Assembly (NCBI RefSeq): GCF_002937075.1
Contig: NZ_NHSJ01000031.1
Location: 1 to 33,114, forward strand
DNA: 33,114 nt
Direction of reading: 5' to 3'
DNA from: Rhodoblastus sphagnicola
Lineage (GTDB): Bacteria > Pseudomonadota > Alphaproteobacteria > Rhizobiales > Beijerinckiaceae
Made by a program: the position numbers and the translations under genes. The notes beneath the pieces were generated by a model, which saw only the letters and a program-made list of their open reading frames with translations, was not told where the DNA came from and made no database searches. How positions within the stretch are numbered: position 1 is the stretch's first letter; each line of letters starts with the position of its first letter. Of this stretch, positions 6,782 to 15,473 are shown piece by piece.

Positions 6782-8257
6782 ATGTGGCAAGTGCCCAAAC
6801 TCTCGTTGAGAACCTTGCTCGCTTCGCTGATCGGTTTCGTGACGCTCGCCGGTTTCACCGTGAATCTTGCGATCCTGCTCGCCAATGCGCGACCGCGCAT
6901 CCTCAAGGAGGAAGAGGCAAGCCTGAGCCTAACGCGGCAGATTGCCGTCATGGCCACGGCGGGCTTCCAGGACGCCGCCGAACCTGATCGTATGCTTGCG
7001 TTATTCTTTCAAAGCCTTGGGGCGTTGCGGCACGTCGTGGTCGTGGTCGTCGGCCCGGACGGCGTTGCGCGGCCGATCCCGCCTCAGGCGCGAAATCACG
7101 ACGTCTTGGCCGCGCCCGACTGGTTCGCCGCGCTCGTTCGTCCCGCGCCGAAGACGCTGCAAATTCCCGTCAATGTCAGGGGCGCCAATTTCGGAAAAAT
7201 ACTCGTGGCGGCGAGTCCGTTTGACGAAATCGAGGAAATATGGGTTGACGTGGTTCGACTTGCCGCGGTCAGCATGGCGGTATCGATCGTGCTCCTCGTC
7301 GCCGCCCTGTTCATTTTGAATTGGTCGCTGAGGCCGCTCGAAGGTTTGCGGCATGGACTGGCCGCGCTCGAAGCCGGCGAGAGCGGCGTTCGCGCCGCTT
7401 TCGGAGGCCCGGCGGAATTCAGCGTCATCGCGGCTTCGCTGAACTCGCTCGCCGGGACGCTGGAATGTGTGACCACGAGCAACCGCGACCTCGTCGCGCA
7501 ACTGATCGACGTCCAGGAAAGTGAGCGCCAGGATTTGGCCCGCGAACTTCATGACGAAGCCGGACCCTGCCTTTTTGCGATCCGGGCCGGAGTGATGGAA
7601 CTGAATGGCATCAGCGCCAGACCCCAACCCGAGGCAGGGGCGGTTCGCGACGCCTGCGCCAAGGTCGGACGGGCAAGCGAGTCCCTCCAGAGCCTGTTCC
7701 GCGACGTGCTCGGACGCCTCTCGCCCCGGGGAGTCGTCGAGTTCGGATTGCAGCAGGCGCTCGGCGCCTTGGTGGATTTCTGGCGGGTTCATCATCCTGA
7801 CGTCGAGGTGGTCTTGATGTGTCCGCACGATCTGGCGACTCTCGACGAGAAACTCGCCCTGACCGCTTATCGCATCGTTCAGGAAGCCTTGACCAATGCG
7901 TTCCGCCATGCCGGGGCCGAACGCATCGAGATACGCATCGCGCTGGGCTGGATTGAGACAGCGGGACGACTCACCGAGACCGACGCCGCGCCAGCGCTCC
8001 TGGTCACGGTCGAGGACAATGGCGTGGGTCTTCGCTCGCCGTCCGGTCGAGGACGCGGCGTTTTCGGCATGAAGGAGCGCACCGCGCATCTGGGAGGGCG
8101 TTTTGCGATCGAAGCGGGCGCCGACGGCGGCCTTCGCGTCGCGGCCGCCCTGCCGCTGGCGGACAGGGAAGGAGACGGCGTTGTTGAGCGTTCCGAGGCG
8201 GGAAACGGCGCCGGGACGAATCCGTCGGATTCGATTGGAAATCGATTGAATTCGTGA
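6782..8257 (+). CDS. Sensor histidine kinase, HisKA_3/NarL-partner type (MxaY-like)
   Basis: A 491-residue membrane sensor kinase. Transmembrane helices at about 9-35 and 159-180 bracket a periplasmic sensing region; a HAMP-like linker (180-232) leads to the dimerisation helix with phospho-acceptor His257 in LARELHDEAGP, the HisKA_3 pattern. The HATPase domain shows AYRIVQEALTNAFRHAGA (N box), VEDNGVGL and GRGVFGMKERTAHLGG (G boxes). The LuxR-type partner follows after 74 bases. In Paracoccus denitrificans a kinase of this class (MxaY/MoxY) and its regulator MxaX/MoxX lie beside the methanol dehydrogenase operon and control it; the same neighbourhood here supports that role, but the name is inferred. 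The start ATG lacks a clear Shine-Dalgarno sequence. Confidence 0.85.
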   Translation: MWQVPKLSLRTLLASLIGFVTLAGFTVNLAILLANARPRILKEEEASLSLTRQIAVMATAGFQDAAEPDRMLALFFQSLGALRHVVVVVVGPDGVARPIPPQARNHDVLAAPDWFAALVRPAPKTLQIPVNVRGANFGKILVAASPFDEIEEIWVDVVRLAAVSMAVSIVLLVAALFILNWSLRPLEGLRHGLAALEAGESGVRAAFGGPAEFSVIAASLNSLAGTLECVTTSNRDLVAQLIDVQESERQDLARELHDEAGPCLFAIRAGVMELNGISARPQPEAGAVRDACAKVGRASESLQSLFRDVLGRLSPRGVVEFGLQQALGALVDFWRVHHPDVEVVLMCPHDLATLDEKLALTAYRIVQEALTNAFRHAGAERIEIRIALGWIETAGRLTETDAAPALLVTVEDNGVGLRSPSGRGRGVFGMKERTAHLGGRFAIEAGADGGLRVAAALPLADREGDGVVERSEAGNGAGTNPSDSIGNRLNS

Positions 8258-8331
8258 TGACATTCGGCTCGGCCTCTTGCGAAGCCGGCCGCGCGTTCGG
8301 CGGCGGCTTTTAACAGGGTTCTGGAAGGACA

Positions 8332-8964
8332 ATGCGAATTTTAATCGTGGACGATCATCCCATGGTGCGCGAAGGGTGCAGGGGCATTCTGTCGCGCGAA
8401 GCCGATCTCGAGGTTTTTGACGCGCATAATGCGGCGGAAGCGCTAAAAGCCTGCGCCGAAACGAGATTCGACATCATCGTTGTGGACATCAACCTCCCGG
8501 AGGTGTCGGGCTACAAATTGCTGCAAGACCTCCTGAAAAAGAATTCGAAAGCGAAAATTCTCGCTTTTTCGATGAACGAAGACCCCGGTTTCGTATCTCG
8601 CGCGATCGATCTCGGCGCCTGTGGATTCGTCGCCAAGACGGAGGATCCCGCGGATTTCCTCAAGGCCATTCGCACCGTCGCGAACGGCGAGAAATATCTC
8701 TCCAACAGCATGGCCATGAAACTGGCCTTCGCCGCGCCGAAAGGCAGCGCAAGCCAGTCCGAAACGCTGACGCCCCGCGAAGCCGAGATCCTCGACGCCC
8801 TCGCCAATGGCAAGGCCATGGTGCAAATCGCGCATGACCTCAACGTGTCCTACAAGACCGTCGCCAACAATTGCACTTTGTTAAAACTCAAGCTCAACGC
8901 GCGCTCCAACGCCGATCTCATCCGTCTGGCGGTCGAGCGGCGCGCGGGCGGCCGGTCGCGCTGA
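8332..8964 (+). CDS. LuxR/NarL-family response regulator (MxaX-like)
   Basis: A 210-residue regulator: receiver domain 1-120 with acidic pocket Asp7/Asp8, phospho-acceptor Asp52 in VVDINLPEVSG, Ser80 and Lys102 in FVAKTED, then a LuxR-type helix-turn-helix at about 146-205 (LTPREAEILDALANGKA, IAHDLNVSYKTVANN). AGGA precedes the ATG. It is the cognate regulator of the upstream kinase and ends 11 bases from the convergent end of the mxa operon. By analogy to Paracoccus MxaX it is the likely activator of mxaF, where a short palindrome sits at the promoter. NarL-family dimers bind such symmetric sites; direct binding is not shown. Confidence 0.88.
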   Translation: MRILIVDDHPMVREGCRGILSREADLEVFDAHNAAEALKACAETRFDIIVVDINLPEVSGYKLLQDLLKKNSKAKILAFSMNEDPGFVSRAIDLGACGFVAKTEDPADFLKAIRTVANGEKYLSNSMAMKLAFAAPKGSASQSETLTPREAEILDALANGKAMVQIAHDLNVSYKTVANNCTLLKLKLNARSNADLIRLAVERRAGGRSR

Positions 8965-8975
8965 GACGACGGGCG

Positions 8976-9503
8976 CTATTTGTCCCGCGCTCCGGCGCCG
9001 GTCTTGAGGCGAAAGGGCGAGTCCAGCCTTTCAAGCGCGTCCTCCCGCGTATAGCCGGCGCGCCGGAGCGACATGTAAAACTGGCACAGGTCGCCATAGG
9101 TCTCCTTGCCATGATCCGGCGTGACCAAGGCCGAAAGCTCCACGATCAGATCGGCGGCGCTCTCGCGCTTGCCGATTTGCGCCAGCGACTCCGCCAATTG
9201 CGCCGTTCGATTGGCGATCATTCTGCGCGGCTCGAGAAATTTCGGCGCGGCCTCGTCCATGGCCCGGCGAATGCGGCCGACTTCGGGATCGTCACGGGCG
9301 ACGGCGCGGCGTTTTTCCTGACTGGCCAGCCAAACCGCGGGGTCCACGGCGTCCATGCGCCTGATCCAGGTCGCGGAGCCCGTCTCCTCTCGGACGATCG
9401 TTTCGGATGGGGCGATGTCCGAGCCTTTTTCGGCATCGTCGCCGCAGCCGGCAAGACCGACGCAACAGGCCAAGATGGGGAGGGTGAACCTTGGCGTCGT
9501 CAC
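8976..9503 (-). CDS. Lipoprotein at the end of the mxa operon (MxaH-like, tentative)
   Basis: A 175-residue protein with a lipoprotein signal peptide: MTTPRFTLPILACCVGLAGC, lipobox LAGC with Cys20 as the lipidated residue. The rest is hydrophilic and helical (IRRMDAVDPAVWLASQEKRRAVAR, RRAMDEAAPKFLEPRRMIANR) and has no recognised catalytic motif. It follows mxaD by 52 bases on the same strand and closes the operon. In methylotrophs with the mxaFJGIRSACKLDEHB order, poorly characterised genes mxaE and mxaH occupy this place; this protein is probably one of them, but I cannot assign the name from sequence alone. Confidence 0.7.
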   Translation of the reverse strand: MTTPRFTLPILACCVGLAGCGDDAEKGSDIAPSETIVREETGSATWIRRMDAVDPAVWLASQEKRRAVARDDPEVGRIRRAMDEAAPKFLEPRRMIANRTAQLAESLAQIGKRESAADLIVELSALVTPDHGKETYGDLCQFYMSLRRAGYTREDALERLDSPFRLKTGAGARDK

Positions 9504-9555
9504 GTCCCGCCCCCCGCTCCGAGCGGAAAAGCCAGGGCCGCGCCGGCCCGCGTCA

Positions 9556-10080
9556 TCATCTTGCTTCGGCTTTCTTCTTCAAATTGTCCAAGCCGTGGCG
9601 GAAGAAGGCGGTGATCGCCCCGCGCGCGGCGTCGTCGTCGAGGTTTTCCGGGGGCTCGTTCGAGGTGTCGCCGCGATAGAGTCGGCCGCGCCAATGCGCT
9701 TCGCTGCCGCCGTCCGGCGCCGGCGTAACCGAAAATGTCGCCGAATAGGAACTCACGGGAAGCGCGTCGAGATTGGGATCGTACATGCGGTAGGAATATT
9801 TCATCCCGGCGCCATCGTATTCATCGACGCCCTCCTTGATGACGCCGCCGGCCTTCAGCACGATCTCGCGCTCCGCGCCGTTCCCTGGGCCTCCCGAGGT
9901 TTTCACGGCGGCGACGTCGGGATGCCAGACGGACAGACTGTCGATGGGGCCGGCCAGAGCCCAGACGGCCTTCGGATCGGCGGCGATGACGATGGATTCG
10001 TCCACTTTGATCGGCGTGGGGCCATGCGCCAGGGCGGGGGCGCAGACGCACAGCGCCGTCATGATCCAGAAGGGTTTCAT
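9556..10080 (-). CDS. mxaD: MxaD, periplasmic methanol oxidation protein (SRPBCC family)
   Basis: A 174-residue exported protein (signal MKPFWIMTALCVCAPALA, cleavage near residue 18). The mature part has the SRPBCC/START-like pattern: IKVDESIVIAADPKAVWALAG, SVWHPDVAAVKTSG, GAEREIVLK, and the C-terminal helix AITAFFRHGLDNLKKKAE. MxaD of Methylobacterium is periplasmic and is reported to help productive interaction of methanol dehydrogenase with cytochrome cL. Its ATG overlaps the mxaL stop by four bases, so the two are coupled. Confidence 0.88.
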   Translation of the reverse strand: MKPFWIMTALCVCAPALAHGPTPIKVDESIVIAADPKAVWALAGPIDSLSVWHPDVAAVKTSGGPGNGAEREIVLKAGGVIKEGVDEYDGAGMKYSYRMYDPNLDALPVSSYSATFSVTPAPDGGSEAHWRGRLYRGDTSNEPPENLDDDAARGAITAFFRHGLDNLKKKAEAR

Positions 10081-11096
10081 GCTGCTTTCCTTTCAGGCTT
10101 GGGGGATGGCGCGCGCAACCGCTCGGCCCGGCGCGCCCGGTTCGCCGAAAGCCGGCTCAGGAGGGGAGGGAGGATATAGAGCGCGAGAAGCATGAGCGCC
10201 GCGATGGCGGCGCAGGCGGGCCGCAAATCCAGCGCGGCGTCGAGAGCGCGCGGATGCGCCGCGGCGCGATAGGCGCGCGACAAGGCGTCGGCGGTTTCGA
10301 GATGGACATAGCGAAGGCCGGTCGTTTCCGCGAGCGACTTCAGATAGGGCTCGCGCACCGAGGACAAATGCTCCGAGCCAACCATGGCCCTGGAGCCGAA
10401 CGGCGCGTTGCGCGGATCATAGCCCTCGCGCTGTTCGGCGTCCGGCGGCGGTCCGCCAGAACGGTTTTCATGCGGCACGTCATTGACGCCCTGGAATCCG
10501 ATTTCCCGGCCGCTGTCGTCATATTTCGGGATGGGCGACAGTTCGTAGCCGCCGACCCCCACGATCAGCCCGTGGACGTCGCCAATCCGGCCATCGAAGG
10601 CCGGCGGTCCTGAAAGCGGCAGCGGCGGCGCTTCCTGCCCATCGGTGAAGAACATCAGGTCGGCCGTCGCGTCGCGCGCCATTTCGATCGATCGGTAAAG
10701 GCCCGCCGCGACATGGCTGTCGCCCTCCCAGGCCATGCGCCAATCGAGCGCGTCCAACGTCCCCGCCACCGGCGCGCCATTGCCGCAGATTTCGACGGGT
10801 TCGAACAGGAGGAAGGGGCGGCGCTCGGAGAATACGCCAAGCGCGACGCGCGAGGCGCAGGGCAAGCTTGCAAGGCTCTCGCGCAACACCGCCTTGACGA
10901 AATCGAGGCGGGACGCCGGCCGTCCCGCCAGGGTCGCGTCGCGCGTGTTCATGCTGCCGGTGATGTCGACAATGATGACGACATCGTAGACGGCGCGCCG
11001 GATCACCGTCTGAACGCCAGACAGCGCGGCCAGGGTCAAGGCCAGCGCGAGGATCAGCAGGCCCAGTCGAGGATCTCGCCAATTCGCGCGCGTCAT
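10077..11096 (-). CDS. mxaL: MxaL, VWA-domain membrane protein of MDH maturation
   Basis: A 339-residue protein with a membrane helix at about 9-30, a von Willebrand A domain in the periplasm and a second helix near the C-terminus (AIAALMLLALYILPPLL). The metal-ion-dependent adhesion motif is VDITGSM at 43-49, with Asp44, Thr46 and Ser48: Thr replaces the first Ser of the canonical D-x-S-x-S. Later VWA elements include WEGDSHVAAGLYRSIEMA and LMFFTDGQEAPP. MxaA, MxaK and MxaL are required for calcium insertion into methanol dehydrogenase in Methylobacterium. Start and stop overlap mxaK and mxaD in ATGA junctions. Confidence 0.88.
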   Translation of the reverse strand: MTRANWRDPRLGLLILALALTLAALSGVQTVIRRAVYDVVIIVDITGSMNTRDATLAGRPASRLDFVKAVLRESLASLPCASRVALGVFSERRPFLLFEPVEICGNGAPVAGTLDALDWRMAWEGDSHVAAGLYRSIEMARDATADLMFFTDGQEAPPLPLSGPPAFDGRIGDVHGLIVGVGGYELSPIPKYDDSGREIGFQGVNDVPHENRSGGPPPDAEQREGYDPRNAPFGSRAMVGSEHLSSVREPYLKSLAETTGLRYVHLETADALSRAYRAAAHPRALDAALDLRPACAAIAALMLLALYILPPLLSRLSANRARRAERLRAPSPKPERKAA

Positions 11097-11680
11097 GGCA
11101 GCCCCTGCGGCGCGCCGGGCAGGTCCGTCCAGATTTTTTTCGGATCGGCCGGCATTTCGTCGCCATTTTCCTGCGCGAAATTCGGATAGTCGCGCATCAG
11201 CCGCGAGGCGACGTCGAAATTATATTTGGCGTCCCAGAAGCCGGGCGCGCGCTGGAGGGCCTTGCGGTAGTCGCGCTTGGCCAGATTGACGAATATGCCG
11301 GCATTTTCGAGGTCGGCGGCCTGAATCAGGGCGAATCCCCTGCGCAATTGCGCATTTCCGAGCAGGTAGCGCCCCCGCGCGGCCAGATCGTCCCGATCCG
11401 TCCGGTCCAGCGCCGCCGCAATCACGCGGGCGGCGTCGAACTCGTCGCGCTGGAGGAGAAAGGCCATGCGCGCCAGCAGCAGTTCCGGCCGCGCGTTGGG
11501 TTCGACCTTGATGTCCTTCCCGGCGCGCAAGTCCGCGATGTCGCGGTTGAGCGCGGTCGCCCGGCTCCATTCGCGGGCGAAGACAAGCGTGGCGAAGGCC
11601 GCGACGGCGAGCGCGACCGCCAGCAGGGGTGAAAGCCGCGCGCGCGGGATTTGGCCGATCCGCTTGCCCGGCGGGTTCAT
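11093..11680 (-). CDS. mxaK: MxaK, membrane-anchored MDH maturation protein
   Basis: A 195-residue protein with one N-terminal membrane helix (LSPLLAVALAVAAFATLVFA) and a periplasmic helical part resembling tetratricopeptide repeats: ELLLARMAFLLQRDEFDAARV, ARGRYLLGNAQLRRGFALI and AKRDYRKALQRAPGFWDAKY. MxaK acts with MxaA and MxaL in supplying Ca2+ to methanol dehydrogenase. The start ATG at 11680 overlaps the mxaC stop. A much longer frame extends upstream, but it runs antisense to reading inside mxaC and is not coding. Confidence 0.85.
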   Translation of the reverse strand: MNPPGKRIGQIPRARLSPLLAVALAVAAFATLVFAREWSRATALNRDIADLRAGKDIKVEPNARPELLLARMAFLLQRDEFDAARVIAAALDRTDRDDLAARGRYLLGNAQLRRGFALIQAADLENAGIFVNLAKRDYRKALQRAPGFWDAKYNFDVASRLMRDYPNFAQENGDEMPADPKKIWTDLPGAPQGLP

Positions 11681-12681
11681 GACGCGCCCCCCCGCCGGAC
11701 CGGCGCGGGAATTTCCGCGAGTTTGGCCAGGGTCAGCACGAGGATCGCCAAAACCGCGAGGGTGAAAACCGGCGTCGAAAGATCCTGACGCGGCGCGATT
11801 TCCGTGAACAGGACGGGGCGGCGCTCCAGCCGGTCGATCTGCTCCACCGCCGCGTGAACCTGTTCCGGGCTTTCGGCCTCGAAGGCGCGATAGGGCTGGC
11901 CCAGCGACTGGAAGAACAGGTCGAGATGGCGCTCCGGCGCCGCCTGCGGCGTGTCCGCGCCGGATTCTGGAATATCGTGCAGGCGGGCGTTGCCCTCGGT
12001 GCGCAGAAAAAGCCAGTAGAGACGAACGCCGGCTTTCTTGAAATCGGCGCGCAAATCGGTCTGCAAGTGCGGATCGATCACCGCCGCGCCGTCGGACACC
12101 AGAACCAGGGCGCGGGAGCGGCCGGACTCGTCGGCGCGGAACATGGCCAGAGCCATGGCGAGACCGCGCCCGATATTGGTGTGGTCGAGACCGGGGCGCG
12201 CGGCGGCGGCGAAAGCGGCCTGGATCGCCTCGCGGCGATCGGTGATCGGAACGACCAGCATGGGCGATGTGGAAAAGCCGACGACGCCCGCGAGATCCTT
12301 GCGCGGACCGGCGACGAAATCGCGCAGCACTTGCGTCGCGGCGCGGGCCTTGGACTGCTCGTCGCCCGAGGGCGCGCGCCCGGCGAAATTCTCGTTCATG
12401 CTCGCACTGCGGTCGATGAGAAACACGATTTCCGCGCCCTCGCCGATGTGGTCGACCAAGGCGCCCGTTCGATAAGGCCCGGCGACGCCGACCAGCAGCG
12501 CCGCGATCGCCGCGCATCCGGCGATGCGCAGGACGACCGCGATCGCGGCCGACAGGCGATCCTCGGGAACCGCCGCGATCGCGGCCGTTTTCCTGATGCG
12601 CAAGGGCGAAAACGCCAGCGGCGCGGCCGCGAGCGGCGCGAGCCAGAAAATGTCGGGGGTATCGAAGCCGAGCGCGATCAT
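11677..12681 (-). CDS. mxaC: MxaC, VWA-domain membrane protein of the mxa operon
   Basis: A 334-residue BatA-like protein with N-terminal membrane segments (about 8-28 and 44-68), a VWA domain and a C-terminal membrane helix (FTLAVLAILVLTLAKLA). The metal site is intact: FLIDRSASMN has Asp90, Ser92 and Ser94, followed by DHTNIGRGLAMALAMF and LVLVSDGAAV. It is part of the accessory set mxaRSACKLD required for active methanol dehydrogenase, with a precise role unknown. It probably works as a membrane complex with the MoxR-type ATPase MxaR and the DUF58 protein MxaS. Both ends overlap neighbours in ATGA junctions. Confidence 0.88.
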   Translation of the reverse strand: MIALGFDTPDIFWLAPLAAAPLAFSPLRIRKTAAIAAVPEDRLSAAIAVVLRIAGCAAIAALLVGVAGPYRTGALVDHIGEGAEIVFLIDRSASMNENFAGRAPSGDEQSKARAATQVLRDFVAGPRKDLAGVVGFSTSPMLVVPITDRREAIQAAFAAAARPGLDHTNIGRGLAMALAMFRADESGRSRALVLVSDGAAVIDPHLQTDLRADFKKAGVRLYWLFLRTEGNARLHDIPESGADTPQAAPERHLDLFFQSLGQPYRAFEAESPEQVHAAVEQIDRLERRPVLFTEIAPRQDLSTPVFTLAVLAILVLTLAKLAEIPAPVRRGGAS

Positions 12682-13580
12682 GTCGCCTGCTCCCGCGCGG
12701 CCATCCGACGCGCGATCTCGGCGATTTCCGCCAAGGTCAAGTCCTGCCCGCGCAAGCCGTCCGCTCCGAAAAAGGCGCGTTCCGATGCGAGAAAGAAACG
12801 CTCGATGTCCGGCCGCTGAGCTTCGAAATGCGGATGCGCGCGCAAGAAACTCGGCAGATCGGCGCGCAGCAGACTTGCGCCATGCGCGGAATCAAAAGCT
12901 CTGTGCATATCGCGCATCGCATCCAGCAAGGCTGGCGCTCCGCCCGGCTTGCGCGCGGCTTTCTTCAAACGGCGCGCAAGACCCGCGAAATTCCGCCCCG
13001 ATCTCCCTGCGAACGGCGGCCAGCCGCGCGCGCGGCACAGCGCCAGAAAAAGCGCCAGCGCGACGGCGCCGCTCAAGAGTGCAAACCGCCGCGCCGGCGC
13101 GGCGTCGAGAAAGACCGGAGCCGGATCGGGGCGAAGATAATCGTCGGGATCCTCCTTCGCCGCCGGTGCGATTTCGCGAAGCGGGACGACGCTGAAGCTC
13201 CACGCCGGCGAATCGACGGAGACCTCGCCGGCGCTGGTGGCGAAGCGCAATGCAAAGCCGGGTACATGAACATCGCGCACGTCCAGCGCGGAATAGAAAT
13301 TCTGGTACACCAGATGGATGCGCCACAAACGGCCGTTGGCGTCGCGCGCTTCTTCCACCCGCAGGTCGCGCAGTTCGAGCGAAACGGTCACCGGGCCCGG
13401 ATGCGGCAGCGAGGCGGCGATCAGACGCGCATCGGCCGGCCCGCGCGCTTCGACGCGGGCGCGGGTCAGGTCGCCGGTCATATAGCCGTAGGACCGCTCG
13501 ACATGAACTTCCGCCGCGAGATCGGCGGCGCGCGCGGCGCCGGTTGAAATCAGAAGGAGGACGAGAAAGTGGAGTCGCAT
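12678..13580 (-). CDS. mxaA: MxaA, calcium-insertion protein for methanol dehydrogenase
   Basis: A 300-residue protein with a signal peptide (MRLHFLVLLLISTGAARA), a periplasmic beta-rich part (AEVHVERSYGYMTGDLTRARVE, VTVSLELRDLRVEEA, VYQNFYSALDVRDVHVPGF), a membrane helix at about 180-198 (FALLSGAVALALFLALC) and a cytosolic helical tail (MRDMHRAFDSAHGASLLRADLP). This order fits MxaA, required with MxaK and MxaL for Ca2+ insertion. The ATG at 13580 is chosen because it begins the signal peptide and follows a TGAGG Shine-Dalgarno sequence; the frame continues 134 codons upstream into mxaS but that stretch is not coding. It lies eight bases after mxaS. Confidence 0.85.
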   Translation of the reverse strand: MRLHFLVLLLISTGAARAADLAAEVHVERSYGYMTGDLTRARVEARGPADARLIAASLPHPGPVTVSLELRDLRVEEARDANGRLWRIHLVYQNFYSALDVRDVHVPGFALRFATSAGEVSVDSPAWSFSVVPLREIAPAAKEDPDDYLRPDPAPVFLDAAPARRFALLSGAVALALFLALCRARGWPPFAGRSGRNFAGLARRLKKAARKPGGAPALLDAMRDMHRAFDSAHGASLLRADLPSFLRAHPHFEAQRPDIERFFLASERAFFGADGLRGQDLTLAEIAEIARRMAAREQAT

Positions 13581-13588
13581 GTCGCGCC

Positions 13589-14437
13589 TCAGACCGCGAG
13601 AAGACGACGACTGAAGTCCGCTGGATCGAAGCGGTCGCGCAGGAAGATCGGCGGGCGACCGCGTCCGGCCAGAAAGGCGAGACGCGCCTGCCGCTCCTGC
13701 TCGCGTTCGGCCCAGCGCCGGCGCAAGGCCGGCCTCATGAACACCAGCCGTCTTTCGCCGCTCTCGCTGTCGGCCAACGCCATCAATCCCCAGTCCGGCG
13801 GATTTTCCTCCTCGGAATCGACCAGAACGACCGCCACAACGTCGTGAGCGGCATAACGCCCGAGGACACTTTCGACGAGGCCGGGCGGCCAGCGAAAATC
13901 CGAAATGAGAAAAACCAGACTGCGCCGCTGGCCGAGCAGTCCGGCGGTCGCGACAAAACCGTCCGCGGCGCGCCCCGCGCAAAGCTCGGCTCTGAGCGAG
14001 TCCGCCGCGCGGAGGGCCACGGCCCGCGCGCGGGTCGCCGGTTGAAAGACGGGCGAGCGCTCGCGTTCGGCGCAGCCGATCAACCCGAACCGGTCGCCGA
14101 CGCCGGGCGCGGACCAGGCCAGAGCCAGCGCAACCGTCCGCGCCAGTTCGATTTTCACGCAGGCGCCGGCGACCGCCATGGAGGCGGACAGATCGACCAC
14201 GGCGTAAACGTCCGCGGCGCGCCTCTCGGCAAAACGACGAACGTGAATGTCTTCAAAGGGATCGCGCAGGCTGGCGCGCAAATCGATCCGTCTGGCGTCG
14301 GGATGACGCAGAAAGGTCGTCTGGTCGTGGAAACGTCCATAGCCGCCAAGGGCCGCCGAGGGATGGGCGCCGGCCATGTGGGAATGGATGCGCTCGCGCA
14401 GCCTGTAGACTATTTCTGGAGGCGCCGAAGGGGTCAT
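13589..14437 (-). CDS. mxaS: MxaS, DUF58-family protein of the mxa operon
   Basis: A 282-residue DUF58 protein without signal peptide or membrane helix. It has HPDARRIDLRASLRDPFEDIHVRRFAER (the family's D-R arrangement) and a VWA-like strand YAVVDLSASM with a DxSxS set at 82-86, then SLVFLISDFRWPP. DUF58 proteins accompany MoxR ATPases and are thought to act in assembling or activating exported enzymes. The start ATG at 14437 overlaps the mxaR stop (ATGA); the longer frame upstream lies inside mxaR and is rejected. Confidence 0.87.
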   Translation of the reverse strand: MTPSAPPEIVYRLRERIHSHMAGAHPSAALGGYGRFHDQTTFLRHPDARRIDLRASLRDPFEDIHVRRFAERRAADVYAVVDLSASMAVAGACVKIELARTVALALAWSAPGVGDRFGLIGCAERERSPVFQPATRARAVALRAADSLRAELCAGRAADGFVATAGLLGQRRSLVFLISDFRWPPGLVESVLGRYAAHDVVAVVLVDSEEENPPDWGLMALADSESGERRLVFMRPALRRRWAEREQERQARLAFLAGRGRPPIFLRDRFDPADFSRRLLAV

Positions 14438-15447
14438 GGCGTCGGCGTCCTGTCGAATATGGCGCGGCACAGCTCCTTTACGGGGTCTTCGCCGCGCATG
14501 GCGTGAATCGGATCGATGAAAACGCGATGGGCCATGACTTCGACGAACAGGTCGCGAATGTCCTCGGGCGTCACGTAATCGCGGTCTTCGAGCCAGGCGC
14601 GGACCCGCGCGGCGCGTATCAGGAAGCCAAGCCCGCGCGGACTGGCGCCCCCCTTGACGAGCGTTTCCATGTCGAGCCCAGGCAGGGATATGCCGGCCTT
14701 CGCAGGTGCGGCCATGGCGCGCCACAGCGCGAGCACATAATCCTGCAAGGCGGGGCGCACGGCCACGCCGCGCTGGATGGCGCGCGCCAGGGCGGGAACG
14801 TCGCGAAAGTCGAGTGGCCCTGGCCTGACCTGCTCAAGCAGTTCGTCCACATCCTGAAAACGCGGGTCGAAGATCAATTGGCGCCGGCTGGCGTCGTCGC
14901 TCGGCGTCGCGATGGAGATTTCCATTAGGAACCGGTCGCGCGCCGCCGCCGGGAGTTCGAAGGTTTCTTCGCGTTCGACCATGTTTCGATCGGCGAAAAC
15001 CTGAAGAAAGGGAAAATCGTAATCCCGGCTGAAGGCCGAAACCTGTCCCTCGGCCATCAATCTCAGCAACAGGGAATGCACCTGCGGCCGGGCGCGGTTG
15101 ATCTCGTTGAAGAAGAAAACGGCGAGCCGGTCGGCCTTGTTCAGCAGCGGCGTCGGCTCGACTCGCGGTCTGCCGTCGTCGCCGAGATAGCTGTTGTAGA
15201 GAAGATCGGCGGGCATCATGTCCACCGCGCCCTCCACGCGCACGAAATCCCCGCCGAGCGCGCGCGCCGCCGCGCGCAACAATGTCGTCTTGCCGACGCC
15301 GACATCGCCTTCGATGAGCACATGGCCGCGCGAGAAGATCGCGATCACGATCAATCGTATCGCGCGCTGCTGCCCCACAATCGCCTTGGCGATTTCGGTT
15401 TCGAGCGCGAGAGCGGAGCGACGGCCTGCCGAGGCGGTGACATTCAC
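14434..15447 (-). CDS. mxaR: MxaR, MoxR-type AAA+ ATPase
   Basis: A 337-residue MoxR-family AAA+ ATPase. Walker A is GDVGVGKT at 47-54, Walker B is VFFFNEINRA, and the family stretch SLLLRLMAEGQVSAF follows; the C-terminal lid contains ASPRGLGFLIRAARVRAWLEDRDYVTPEDI. MoxR proteins act as chaperone-like ATPases with VWA partners (here MxaC, MxaL, MxaS). The start codon is GTG at 15447. The gene begins the compact mxaRSACKLD block and lies 128 bases downstream of mxaI, a gap that contains a strong hairpin. Confidence 0.92.
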   Translation of the reverse strand: MNVTASAGRRSALALETEIAKAIVGQQRAIRLIVIAIFSRGHVLIEGDVGVGKTTLLRAAARALGGDFVRVEGAVDMMPADLLYNSYLGDDGRPRVEPTPLLNKADRLAVFFFNEINRARPQVHSLLLRLMAEGQVSAFSRDYDFPFLQVFADRNMVEREETFELPAAARDRFLMEISIATPSDDASRRQLIFDPRFQDVDELLEQVRPGPLDFRDVPALARAIQRGVAVRPALQDYVLALWRAMAAPAKAGISLPGLDMETLVKGGASPRGLGFLIRAARVRAWLEDRDYVTPEDIRDLFVEVMAHRVFIDPIHAMRGEDPVKELCRAIFDRTPTP

Positions 15448-15473
15448 GTTTTTGGATTCCCTGAAGCATCTGG

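Noticed and set aside
6768-6809. Short leader frame (MKMPGCGKCPNSR) overlapping the kinase start
   Set aside because: It has no Shine-Dalgarno sequence or attenuator structure; most likely a chance frame.
8282-8309. Hairpin AAGCCG/CGGCTT followed by TTAA between the kinase and regulator genes
   Set aside because: The stem is only six clean pairs with a weak T-run, and the two genes are expected to be co-transcribed.
12678-13982. A 434-codon version of MxaA
   Set aside because: The first 134 codons lie inside mxaS on the same strand in another frame; a signal peptide and Shine-Dalgarno sequence support the start at 13580.
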